From NCBI RefSeq assembly GCF_006151805.1, contig NZ_VDDA01000037.1:4799-39630 (forward strand): a DNA stretch of 34,832 bases, given 5' to 3'. Shown one piece after another: positions 16,034 to 25,548 of the stretch. Position numbers and translations under genes: made by a program. The stretch comes from Methylobacterium terricola. Its GTDB lineage: Bacteria; Pseudomonadota; Alphaproteobacteria; Rhizobiales; Beijerinckiaceae. The notes under the pieces were generated by a model that made no database searches, had not been told where the DNA came from, and saw nothing but the letters and a program-made list of their open reading frames with translations. Position 1 is the stretch's first letter. The number at the start of each line of letters is the position of its first letter.

Positions 16034-16282
16034 ATGGCCTCGCATTCCGCCACGATCCATGAGGGTGGCAGGATGGTCGTTCCCGCCGACCTGCTGCGCG
16101 AGCTTGGGCTTCAGGACGGCGATACTGTCGTTATCGAGATGATTGAGGGCATGCTCCGGTCTCGCTCTCGCGACGCGGTAATCACCGAGATCCAGGCGCT
16201 CGCCAGGGGGTTCGTTCCCGAGGGCGTCAGTGTCGTCGAAGAGCTAATCGCGGAACGACGCGCTGAGGTCGCGAGGGAGTAA
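16034..16282 (+). CDS. AbrB/MazE-type antitoxin (VapB-like)
   Basis: An 82-residue protein with an amino-terminal swapped-hairpin AbrB domain (ATIHEGGRMVVPADLLRELG, then LQDGDTVVIEMIEG) and an acidic helical tail (VVEELIAERRAEVARE) of the kind that wraps a PIN toxin. The ribosome-binding site GGGAGG (16020-16025) is strong. In normal vapBC modules the antitoxin gene comes first; here the only toxin sequence is a broken stub upstream, and none follows. It is probably an orphan antitoxin or part of a rearranged module. Confidence 0.82.
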   Translation: MASHSATIHEGGRMVVPADLLRELGLQDGDTVVIEMIEGMLRSRSRDAVITEIQALARGFVPEGVSVVEELIAERRAEVARE

Positions 16283-16910
16283 GCGCAGGACCGGTGGCTC
16301 AAGGCGTGTGATGGCGTCTTTCGCTCAACAGGACCAATCTCATGGCGACCTCCCGCGTTTCGCTAAATAGGGCGCGTGCCATTCCCGCTTGAATCAAGCA
16401 GGGCATTCAAATTTTGCGCCTTACCCGGGATTCGCATGACATTAGTGCATGGAACAAATATATTTGTGGGTGGCGCACCAAGCGTCGACTCGAATGACCC
16501 TTGGGACGTCTGCCAGCGGCAGCTCACGCGAGCACTGCGTCGCGCTTCCGTCGAATTGATAGGGCGAAATGAAGCGTTAAACGACTTCGACTTAACGGCG
16601 TGCTCTGACGTCGCAATTGAGCGGCCGCACTGGCTCGTTAAGTACGATTCCCGGAGGCATTCGGATCGGAGAACTCGAGGCGGCGCGCCCTCGGTGATCG
16701 ACGCCCGGGAGACGGCGGGTTCGATCGACGTCGAAGAGCGTCCCATTGCGCGGGCGGCCGCATACCTTGATCTCGGGCTCCGCCCGGGATGCGGACTTTC
16801 CGGTCCGGGCCGCGGCACCGTTCCTGCTCTGCCAGACGGGTTTGCCGAGGTTCCATGCCGCATCGTCGTCTCACCCGTCGCCGCACTCCCTTCCAAGGAG
16901 GGCCGCACTG
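16283..16910. other. Intergenic region with an atypical possible gene remnant
   Basis: This stretch of 628 bp has no confident gene. Between about 16436 and 16665 the plus strand has a protein-like frame (starting MTLVHGTNIFVGG, later NEALNDFDLTACSDVAIERP) with clearly lower GC than its surroundings and no ribosome-binding site. It runs on without a stop into the shadow frame over the monooxygenase gene. I read it as a possible degraded foreign fragment. No terminator or promoter is clear. Confidence 0.35.
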
Positions 16911-18119
16911 ATGCCTCCACCCCGCATCGTGATCGCCGGCACGGGCATCGCCGGAACGGTGACCGCCCACGGGCTCGCGCGGAGTCCCGCGGAGGTGATC
17001 TGCCTCGAGCGCAGCGCGGCCGGGGATCAGGCCGAAGCCGGAACCGGCCTCAATATCGGCCCCAACGCCATGACCGCCCTGCGCCTCTACCTGCCGGATC
17101 TGGCCGGGACGCTCGCAGCGGCCGGCCTGCCATGGCGGCGCTGGACCGCCGCGCTCACCGACGGCACGCCCCTCCTCGACCTCGACGTGGCGGATCTGGC
17201 AGGGGTGCCGGGCCTGCGCATCCGCTGGGCCGAACTCTACCGGATCCTCAGGCGCGGCCTGCCCGTTCGCTACGGCTGCGAGGCGACCGGCGTCGTGCGC
17301 CAAGCCGACGGCCGGGCGAGCGTCCGGGTCGCGACGCCCGCCGGACCGGAGATCATCCGGGACGTCGATCTCGTGGTCGCGGCAGAGGGGCGCTACTCGC
17401 GCCTGCGCCGACTCATCGCCGGTTTGTCGCAGCCCCGCCACCTCGGCGTCGTGATGTACCGCACCCTGTGGGAGGCGGGGCCGGGCTGCCCGATCGACGA
17501 TTACGGCCAGTGGTTTAACGGGCCGAACCGCCTGCTAGCCTTCCGGGTGCCGGGCGATCTCGTCTATTGCGCCGGCACCTTCCCGCTCGAGCCGCCCGAC
17601 GCTCCGGTTCCGGCGGCCATGAAGGATGCCGAGATCCTGCGCGGGCTCTACCGGCCGGACTCCGGGCCGCCGTCACGGGAGGCCGGCTACCTGATCGAGG
17701 GGGTCGCCCGCCACGTCGACACGATTCACTGGGCCCGGGTGCAGGAGGAGACGATCCTCTACGCGCCGGCCGGCTGGCCGGTCGTGTTCCTGGGCGATGC
17801 GGCCCATCCGATGATCCCGACCCTGGGTCAGGGAGCCACGCAATCGATCGAGGACGGGTGCAGCACGGCCGACGCGATCAGGGCCGCCCTCGCGTCGGGG
17901 GCGATCGCCGCGGTCCCCGAGGCCGTCGAGGCGCGTCGGAGCGGGCGGGCGCGCTTTGCCCTCGATCTCTCGCGTGCGGCGAGCGACACACTCCTGGCCG
18001 GAGCCGACCCGATCGAAGGCACGCGCGAGAAGGCCGGGCCCGACTTTCGGTCCGCTCTCGTGCGCCTCTACCGCGACGTCGATCCACCACTCGCGCCGGT
18101 GCATCAACCGGGGGCGTAA
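16911..18119 (+). CDS. FAD-dependent monooxygenase (aromatic hydroxylase/urate hydroxylase type)
   Basis: A 402-residue group A flavoprotein monooxygenase. It has the FAD Rossmann motif GTGIAG (residues 10-15), an EGRYSRLRR segment where the DG motif lies, and the GD motif FLGDAAHPMIPTLGQGATQS around residue 296, which binds the FAD pyrophosphate. Related enzymes (salicylate and 6-hydroxynicotinate hydroxylases, HpxO urate hydroxylase) hydroxylate electron-rich rings with NAD(P)H and O2. AAGGAGGG precedes the ATG. The gene stands ~120 bp upstream of the second nucleobase-type importer, which suggests the ring it oxidises is brought in by that importer; this is inference. Confidence 0.85.
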   Translation: MPPPRIVIAGTGIAGTVTAHGLARSPAEVICLERSAAGDQAEAGTGLNIGPNAMTALRLYLPDLAGTLAAAGLPWRRWTAALTDGTPLLDLDVADLAGVPGLRIRWAELYRILRRGLPVRYGCEATGVVRQADGRASVRVATPAGPEIIRDVDLVVAAEGRYSRLRRLIAGLSQPRHLGVVMYRTLWEAGPGCPIDDYGQWFNGPNRLLAFRVPGDLVYCAGTFPLEPPDAPVPAAMKDAEILRGLYRPDSGPPSREAGYLIEGVARHVDTIHWARVQEETILYAPAGWPVVFLGDAAHPMIPTLGQGATQSIEDGCSTADAIRAALASGAIAAVPEAVEARRSGRARFALDLSRAASDTLLAGADPIEGTREKAGPDFRSALVRLYRDVDPPLAPVHQPGA

Positions 18120-18239
18120 GGCCCCCGACAACTCCTCGATGGCTTAAGCCTCCGGGAATGGCCTACCGCTTGCTGGTCTCTGCTGCGATGATCGAAGGTC
18201 TGCTCCGGTGCGACCTTCTTCCGCGCGGTGGGGCTCAAG

Positions 18240-19271
18240 ATGACGATCAACGGTCGCAAAGTCATGTATCGACGCAGAGCCCTGCTGCTCGCCCTCGCGG
18301 CGTCGGTGCTGCCCCAGGCCGCCGGAAGCGCGACGGCGGCGGAGAAGGCCGCCATCCTGTTGCCGGGCTCGATCAACGACCAGAGCTGGAACGCGAACGG
18401 CTACCAGGGCGCCGAGCAGCTCAAAGCCAAGGGCTGGGAGGTCGCCTATTCCGAGAACGTCGCCCCCGCCGACATGGCGGAGGCGATGCGGGACTATGCC
18501 GGACGGGGCTACACCCTGGTCATCGGCCATACCGGGCGCTTCCTCTCTGCCGCTCAGCAGATCGGGCCCGACTATCCCAAGACCACCTTCGTCGTCGGCT
18601 CGGGTTCGGCCGGAGCTGGCACGAACGTGACATCCGTCGACTACGACAACGCGCAGTTCGGCTACCTGATGGGCGTGCTTGCCGCCAAGATGAGCAAGAC
18701 CGGCAAGGTCGGCTCGGTGAACGGCCTCGAGGGCTTGCCCAACGTGGTCGCGCAGGTCGGCGGCTTCCGAAAGGGCGTCAAGAGCGTCGATCCGAACATC
18801 GAGGTCAAGGTCGTCTACATCCAGAACATGGAGGACGCCGCAGAAGCCAAGGAGGCAGCGCTCAGCCTCATCGCGGGCGGTGCGGACTTCATCTTCGGCA
18901 AGCTGAATGCCGGGCAGGCCGGCATCATTCAGGCCGCCAAGGAGAAGGGCGTGATGGCGTCCGGCCGCAGCCTCGGCCACTCGGCGATCGCGCCCGAGGC
19001 CGTCGCCACCAACATCATCGAGAAGTGGGGCGACATGTACGGCAGCGCCGGCGACGCCGCGAAGGCCGGGACCCTCGGCGGCAAGTTCCAGGTCTACGGC
19101 CTCGGCACGCCAGGCTCGACCGGAGCCGACTTCGCCTACCAGGACGGCAAGCCCTTCAACCCGAAGGTGCCGGCGGAGGCGGTCGCGGCGCTCGACGCCG
19201 CCCGGGCGAAGCTCGCCGCCGGGGAGATCAAGGTCGAGGTGACCAAGGCCGACGCCCGCGGCGGCGTCTAG
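18240..19271 (+). CDS. BMP-family ABC transporter substrate-binding protein (system 2)
   Basis: A 343-residue BmpA/PnrA-type binding protein. A basic start (MYRRR at residues 9-13), a hydrophobic stretch and an ATAAEK cleavage region form a Sec-type signal. The mature start carries the family ligand-loop motif PGSINDQSWNANGYQG, better conserved than in system 1. Others are VIGHTGRFLSA, TTFVVGSG, VDYDNAQFGYLMG and GKVGSVNG. Starts at 18228 (GTG), 18240 or 18264 are possible; I favour 18240, but 18264 gives a more typical signal length. The ATPase gene follows after 3 bp. The ligand is probably a purine- or pyrimidine-like compound. Confidence 0.88.
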   Translation: MTINGRKVMYRRRALLLALAASVLPQAAGSATAAEKAAILLPGSINDQSWNANGYQGAEQLKAKGWEVAYSENVAPADMAEAMRDYAGRGYTLVIGHTGRFLSAAQQIGPDYPKTTFVVGSGSAGAGTNVTSVDYDNAQFGYLMGVLAAKMSKTGKVGSVNGLEGLPNVVAQVGGFRKGVKSVDPNIEVKVVYIQNMEDAAEAKEAALSLIAGGADFIFGKLNAGQAGIIQAAKEKGVMASGRSLGHSAIAPEAVATNIIEKWGDMYGSAGDAAKAGTLGGKFQVYGLGTPGSTGADFAYQDGKPFNPKVPAEAVAALDAARAKLAAGEIKVEVTKADARGGV

Positions 19272-19274
19272 GCG

Positions 19275-20824
<1,550 letters not shown>

Positions 20825-20828
<4 letters not shown>

Positions 20829-21889
20829 CGGCATCCCCGCTCCCCGGTGCGGCAGCCCCGATGCCCCGCCGCTTGCGCGGCGAGGCGGCGGGCGCCCTGC
20901 TCGCCGGGCTCGGCGCGGTTACTCTCGCCCTTGCGGTCGGGGCCGGCCTCATCCTGGCCACGGGCCGCGATCCGGCCGCCGCCTACCTGGCCCTGTTCGG
21001 CGGCGCCCTCGGCTCCCCCGACCGGATCGCCTTCGCGGTCAACAAGGCGACCCCCTACGTGCTCACCGCCGTCGGCGTCGCCCTCTGCTTCCGGGCGAAG
21101 GTCATCAATATCGGCGGCGAGGGTCAGATCGCGCTCGGGGGTCTCGCCGCCGCCTGGGTCGCCCTCTCGGTGCCCCTGCCCGCCGCCGCCCTGGTTCCGG
21201 TCTGCCTGGTGGCCGGGGCGGCGGCGGGGGCGTTCTGGGCCGGTGCCGCGGCGCTCATCCGGCTGTGGCGCGGCGTGCACGAGGTCCTGTGCACGCTCCT
21301 CATGAACTTCATCGCCCTCCTGCTCGTCGCGGAGGCGCTGAAGGGCGATCTCGGCGAGACCGGTGCCGGCTTCCCGCAGACGCCGCTGCTTCCGGCCGCT
21401 TCCTGGCTGCCGCGCCTCACCGGCGCGATGCATCTCGGGATCGGGCTCGCCGCGCTCGCCGCCCTGCTGGGATGGATCTACCTCCAGCGCACCACCTTCG
21501 GCTTCCGCCTGAAGCTCGTGGGTGCCAGCCGCGCCGCCGCTCTCTATGCCGGCGTTAGCCCGGCCCGGACGCTGATCTCGGTGATGCTGATCTCCGGGGG
21601 CCTCGCCGGCCTCGCCGGGAGCATCGAGGTCCTGGGCGTGCACCGCCGCCTGATCGAGGGCTTCTCGAACGGCCTCGGCTTCACGGCGATCGGCATCGCG
21701 CTGCTCGCGGGCGCTAATCCGCTCGCCGCCCTGCCGGCCGGCCTGCTGTTCGGCCTCCTCGAGGCCGGGGCGCTGGCGATGCAGCGGCAGGTCGGCGTCC
21801 CATCCTCCCTCGTGCCGATCATCCAGGGGTTGACGATGGTGTTCGTGCTGTGCGCGCTGGGCCTGCGCGCCCGACGGGGAGGCGCCTGA
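20825..21889 (+). CDS. BMP-type ABC transporter permease A (system 2)
   Basis: A 354-residue BPD_transp_2 permease with the NIGGEGQIALGG motif (~residues 97-108), a VHEVLCTLLMNFIALLL segment and VGASRAAALYAGVSP in the ATPase-docking loop. Start by ATGA overlap with the ATPase. The same frame is open far upstream through the ATPase and binding-protein genes, but only because of GC bias; that part is not protein-like. Confidence 0.9.
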
Positions 21890-21891
21890 GG

Positions 21892-22812
21892 ATGGACGCC
21901 GCCATCCTGGCCGACCTTCTCGCCGCCTCGGTGCGGATCGCAACGCCCCTGCTGCTGGCTGCCCTCGGCGGCATCCTGTCGGAGCGGTCTGGTACGTTCG
22001 CGGTGGCGATCGAGGGCATGATGCTCGCCGGCGCCTTCGGGGCCGCCATCGCCGCGATGGCGGCGGGCGCCCCGGCCGGGCTCCTGGCCTCGGCCGCCGC
22101 CGGCATGCTGGTGGCGAGCCTCGTCGCCGTGGCGACGACGCGCTTCTCCACCGACCAGATGGTGACCGGGCTCGCGGTCAATATCCTGGTGGCCGGGCTC
22201 ACGAGCTACCTGCTGCGGGCGCTCGCCGGGGGCCGCACGCCGGTGGTGCGCTTTCCGGTCCTGGCGCCCTGGCCGGTGCCCCTCCTCGGCGACATGCCGG
22301 TCCTGGGACCGGTGCTGTTCCGGCAGCCGCCGCTCACCTATCTGGCCGTCCTGCTCGCGGTGGGCCTCAGTCTCGTGCTCGCCCGCAGCCGGGCCGGCCT
22401 CCTGGTGCGGGCGGCCGGCGAGAACCCGCAGGCGGTCTTCGCCACCGGCACCGACCCGGTCCGGGTTCGGGTCTGGTCGATCCTGGCCTGCGGCGCCCTG
22501 GCGGGGCTCGGCGGTGCGGCCCTGTCGCTCCAGCAGGTCGGCAGCTTCACGGACGGCATGACCCATGGACGCGGGTTCATCGCGCTCGCGGCGCTCATCG
22601 TCGGGCGCTGGACCCCGCTGCCGGTGGCGCTCGCCTGCCTCGTCTTCGGCCTCGTCTCGGCGCTCGCGTTGCGCGCGCAAGGCTGGGGCCTGCCAGTGTC
22701 GTCCTACGTCATGCAGATGATGCCCTATGCCCTGGCGTTGGTCGCGCTCGCCGGGATCGGCCGCGCCGCCCGGCTCCCAGCGGCGATCGGTACGCCCTTC
22801 CGGCGGGATTGA
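21892..22812 (+). CDS. BMP-type ABC transporter permease B (system 2)
   Basis: A 306-residue partner permease. The element that reads NLGIEG in most relatives is AVAIEGMMLAGA here, after LSERSGTF. AAGENPQAVFATG is the ATPase-docking loop. The ATG at 21892 lies two bases after the previous stop. The stop codon forms the first bases of the long hairpin at 22810-22849, so transcription of operon 2 probably ends or is attenuated there. Confidence 0.9.
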   Translation: MDAAILADLLAASVRIATPLLLAALGGILSERSGTFAVAIEGMMLAGAFGAAIAAMAAGAPAGLLASAAAGMLVASLVAVATTRFSTDQMVTGLAVNILVAGLTSYLLRALAGGRTPVVRFPVLAPWPVPLLGDMPVLGPVLFRQPPLTYLAVLLAVGLSLVLARSRAGLLVRAAGENPQAVFATGTDPVRVRVWSILACGALAGLGGAALSLQQVGSFTDGMTHGRGFIALAALIVGRWTPLPVALACLVFGLVSALALRAQGWGLPVSSYVMQMMPYALALVALAGIGRAARLPAAIGTPFRRD

Positions 22813-22849
22813 TACCGACTCCGGAAAATCACTTCCGGAGTCGGTATCA
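22810..22849. terminator. Perfect 17-bp hairpin at the end of importer operon 2
   Basis: Bases 22810-22826 pair perfectly with 22833-22849 around the loop AATCAC (arm TGATACCGACTCCGGAA). The arm starts in the permease stop codon. There is no T-run, so it is either a stem that protects the mRNA end, a weak terminator, or one copy of a dispersed palindromic repeat. The perfect symmetry makes it equally readable from both strands. Confidence 0.65.
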
Positions 22850-22876
22850 TCAGCCAGCGCGGCGCTTGAGCGAAGC

Positions 22877-22937
22877 CGAAATCCGCATTGCGAAAGCGAT
22901 CCCGTAGGGACCGCTTCAAGCAATCAGCCGGATTTCG
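22877..22937. repeat. Nested palindromic element between importer 2 and the hydrolase gene
   Basis: An outer pair CGAAATCCG (22877-22885) and CGGATTTCG (22929-22937) encloses an inner hairpin, AAGCGATCCC-GTA-GGGACCGCTT (22894-22916; 10-bp stem with one A-C mismatch). It ends 12 bp before the start codons of the hydrolase gene. Similar architecture occurs at 29402-29477, so a dispersed REP-like element is likely. Confidence 0.5.
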
Positions 22938-22955
22938 AATGAAACGAGGATGATC

Positions 22956-24074
22956 ATGAAGATCGGCGTGCACAAGGTCGCGATGGCGGCCCCCAACGAC
23001 GTCTCCGAGCTGGCGGCGCTGATCGTGGCCGGGACTGTCGATCCGGCCCGCATCGTCGCGTTGATCGGCAAGACCGAGGGCAATGGGGGCGCCAACGACT
23101 TCACCCGCGGCTATGCCACATTGTCCTACCAGCTCCTGCTCGCGCCGCTCCTCGGACTTTCGCCGGAGGAGGTCGGGCACCGGATCGCCTTCGTCTGGTC
23201 GGGCGGGACCGAGGGGGTCCTGTCGCCCCACGCCACTGTGCTGACCCGGGACGAATCGATCGCGCCGCCGGTTGCCGGCGACAAGCGCCTCGCCCTCGGC
23301 ATCGCCACGACCCGGACCATCCTGCCCGAGGAGGTCGGCACGATGGTACAGGTCCGGGAGGTGGCGCGGGCCGTCCGCGTCGCCCTCGACCAAGCCGGCA
23401 TCGCCGAGCCCGCCGATGTCCACTACGTGCAGGTGAAAGGCCCGCTCCTGACCCCGGCCGCGGTGGCCGAGGCCGAAGCCAGAGGCCGTCCCACCGTGAC
23501 CCGCGATCCCAACGGCTCCAAGCCCTATGCCCGCGGGGCCACCGCGCTCGGCGTCGCCCTCGCTCTCGGCGAAGTGGCGGAGGAAGCCTTGAGCGACGCG
23601 GCCATCGCCCGGCGCCTCGACCTGTTCAGCAAGGTGGCGTCGACCTCGGCCGGCGGCGAGCTGACGGCCTGCGAGGTGCTGCTGTTCGGCAACTCGCCCT
23701 CTGCCACGAGCGACTTCCGGATCGGGCACGCGGTCCTGCGCGACGCCATCGACGCGGACGCCGTGATCGAGGCCATCGGCAGTGCCGATCCCGAAAGCGG
23801 TTCGCCGGGGTCGGGCCGTCTCGATGCGGCGGCGCGCTCGCGCATCGCAGCCATCTTCGCCAAGGCCGAGGCGAGTCCGACCGGGCGCATCCGGGGACGG
23901 CGCAACACCATGCTGTCGGATGCCGACATCCATTACGAGCGCCATGCCCGGGCGGCCCTCGGCGCGGTGATCGCCTCCGTCACCGGCGATCCGGCCCTCT
24001 TCGTCTCGGGCGGGACCGAGCATCAATGCGGGCCGGGCGAGGCGCCGATCGCCGCGATCGTGCAGGTTCGATGA
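22956..24074 (+). CDS. Cyanuric acid hydrolase/barbiturase family ring-opening amidohydrolase
   Basis: A 372-residue member of the small AtzD/TrzD-barbiturase family, which opens cyanuric acid (to carboxybiuret, then biuret) or barbituric acid (to ureidomalonate). The family has three repeated domains, each with a Lys-Ser pair. These are visible as K39 (LIGKTEGNGG) with S82 (SGGTEGVLSPH), VQVKGPLLT with the later Ser in STSAGGEL, and AKAEASPTG with VSGGTEHQCGPGE. RGATALGVAL and RRNTMLSDADIHYERHARAA are further family blocks. GAGG (22945-22948) fits the ATG at 22956 better than the one at 22950. Whether it is a cyanurate or barbiturate enzyme cannot be decided here; the nucleobase importers favour barbiturate. 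Confidence 0.88.
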   Translation: MKIGVHKVAMAAPNDVSELAALIVAGTVDPARIVALIGKTEGNGGANDFTRGYATLSYQLLLAPLLGLSPEEVGHRIAFVWSGGTEGVLSPHATVLTRDESIAPPVAGDKRLALGIATTRTILPEEVGTMVQVREVARAVRVALDQAGIAEPADVHYVQVKGPLLTPAAVAEAEARGRPTVTRDPNGSKPYARGATALGVALALGEVAEEALSDAAIARRLDLFSKVASTSAGGELTACEVLLFGNSPSATSDFRIGHAVLRDAIDADAVIEAIGSADPESGSPGSGRLDAAARSRIAAIFAKAEASPTGRIRGRRNTMLSDADIHYERHARAALGAVIASVTGDPALFVSGGTEHQCGPGEAPIAAIVQVR

Positions 24075-24408
24075 GCGATGGCGTCGGCGCGGCGCTTTGG
24101 CAGCCCGCAACGGACCGACGTCTTGTCGTTCCGATCCCTCCCGGTCCTTGAAGCGGCCCCCCCATCCTGTGCGGGGTCGATCCGGTTTCGTGGCAACCCT
24201 ATCGAAGCAAACCTCCCTCACGGGCGGGAGCGCCGAGTTTCACGCCGTCGGCGACGCATGATGAAGCACTGCTAATGCATACCCGACCGGGCGAGCCCAG
24301 CTAAACCGCCTTCAAGAAGCGATCGGTTGTCGCGTCGTCCATTCGCGCCAGGATGAGCCCGTTCCGCCCCGCCGGGCGGAGCGGGTCGGCCCGGCAGCGG
24401 ATGGCGGC
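24075..24408. other. Intergenic region with a leader hairpin
   Basis: No protein-like frame is present. The main feature is the stable hairpin at 24358-24385, just before the next gene. The long minus-strand open frame that begins here (24301-27729) lies antisense to two real genes and is a GC-bias artefact. A promoter for the downstream genes is likely in this gap, but none stands out. Confidence 0.5.
24358..24385 (+). promoter_or_regulatory. Stable hairpin in the leader of the luciferase-like gene
   Basis: CCCGTTCCGCCC (24358-24369) pairs with GGGCGGAGCGGG (24374-24385), a 12-bp stem with one G-U pair and the loop CGCC. It ends 23 bp before the ATG at 24409, close to where the ribosome would bind, and no good Shine-Dalgarno site is visible. 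It could limit translation or act as an attenuator or intercistronic terminator. Confidence 0.4.
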
Positions 24409-25506
24409 ATGGACTTCGGACTCTTCAACCTCATGATGCACCGCGACAACCCGCGCGGCATCCCGGGCGTCGTCGACGACGCCCGCTCCATGGTGGAGAC
24501 CGCGGACGCGGCCGGGTTCGGCGTCGCCTGGTTCGCCGAGCACCACTTCACCAATTACTCGCTCAGCGTCTCGCCGCTGATGATGGCCTCGCATCTCGCG
24601 GGCGTGACCAAGCGCATCAAGGTCGGTCCCTGCGTGGTCGTGCTCCCGTTGCACAACCCGTTGCGCGCCGCGCAGGAGATCGCCCTGCTCGACCAGCAGA
24701 GCGGCGGGCGCGCCATGCTCGGCCTCGGCAGCGGCTACCAGGCCTACGAGTTCGACCGTTTCGGCACCCCGATCGCCCACAAGACCGAGGTTTTTCTCGA
24801 ATACTGGGACGTGATGCGCCAGGCGCTCGTCGACGGGCAGGTCAGCTACGAGGGCCGCCACATCAGCGTGCCCGAGACCGTCGTGGCGATCCGCCCGGTG
24901 CAGCAGCCGATGCCGCCACTCTTCCTGACCTCGCTCCACCCGGCGGTGCTGGCCCGGTTCGCGGCCGACGGCGCGGTCCCGTTCGTGTCCGGCGGCGCGA
25001 AGGGCAACACGGCGGGACGCGTGGCCTCGCGCGATGCCGCGCTCAAGAGCTGGGCCGCCTGCGGCCTCGATCCCGCCACGATGCCGGTGGCGCTGATGAA
25101 CTATATCTGCGTCACCGACAGCGCCTCCGAGGCGCTCGAGGCCGCCGAGCGCGGCCGCTACTACGCGCGCATGGTCCATGCCCTGCGCGCCCCGGTCCTC
25201 GATCTCGCGGGATCGGTGCTGCACCCGGCACCGATCCCGGACGAGCCGTCCCTGGAAGAATTCCGCGACAACTTCATCATCGGCGACGTGCATCACGTCG
25301 CCGAGCGGGTGATCCAGGACATCCGGCTCCTCGATCCAGTTCATTACACCTGCTTCTTCCAGTTCGGCGACATGCCGGTCGGCCGCGCCCGGCGCTCGCT
25401 CGAGCGCTTCGCCGCCGAGGTGATCCCGCTCGTCGCGCGCGAGGTCGGGCCGCTCGACCGGATCGGCCTGCGCCCGCCCCGCGAGCCCAGCGCCAGCGCC
25501 GCCTGA
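24409..25506 (+). CDS. Luciferase-like (LLM) flavin-dependent monooxygenase
   Basis: A 365-residue LLM-class oxidoreductase (PF00296 barrel). The start MDFGLFNLM, the segments GFGVAWFAEHHFTNYSLS, VGPCVVVLPLHNPLRAAQE, LLDQQSGGRAMLGLGSG and the later FIIGDVHHVAERV are typical of the bacterial luciferase/alkanal monooxygenase subgroup, which uses reduced FMN supplied by a reductase. No reductase gene is seen nearby. The family includes RutA, which opens the uracil ring, but the motifs here are nearer LuxA-type proteins than RutA. The position between a ring-opening amidohydrolase and HyuAB suggests oxidation of a heterocycle or its side chain. It forms a probable operon with hyuA (42-bp gap). 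Confidence 0.85.
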   Translation: MDFGLFNLMMHRDNPRGIPGVVDDARSMVETADAAGFGVAWFAEHHFTNYSLSVSPLMMASHLAGVTKRIKVGPCVVVLPLHNPLRAAQEIALLDQQSGGRAMLGLGSGYQAYEFDRFGTPIAHKTEVFLEYWDVMRQALVDGQVSYEGRHISVPETVVAIRPVQQPMPPLFLTSLHPAVLARFAADGAVPFVSGGAKGNTAGRVASRDAALKSWAACGLDPATMPVALMNYICVTDSASEALEAAERGRYYARMVHALRAPVLDLAGSVLHPAPIPDEPSLEEFRDNFIIGDVHHVAERVIQDIRLLDPVHYTCFFQFGDMPVGRARRSLERFAAEVIPLVAREVGPLDRIGLRPPREPSASAA

Positions 25507-25548
25507 GGGCGGCCCGAACTCCCCACACGACAGCAGCGGACAGACGAC

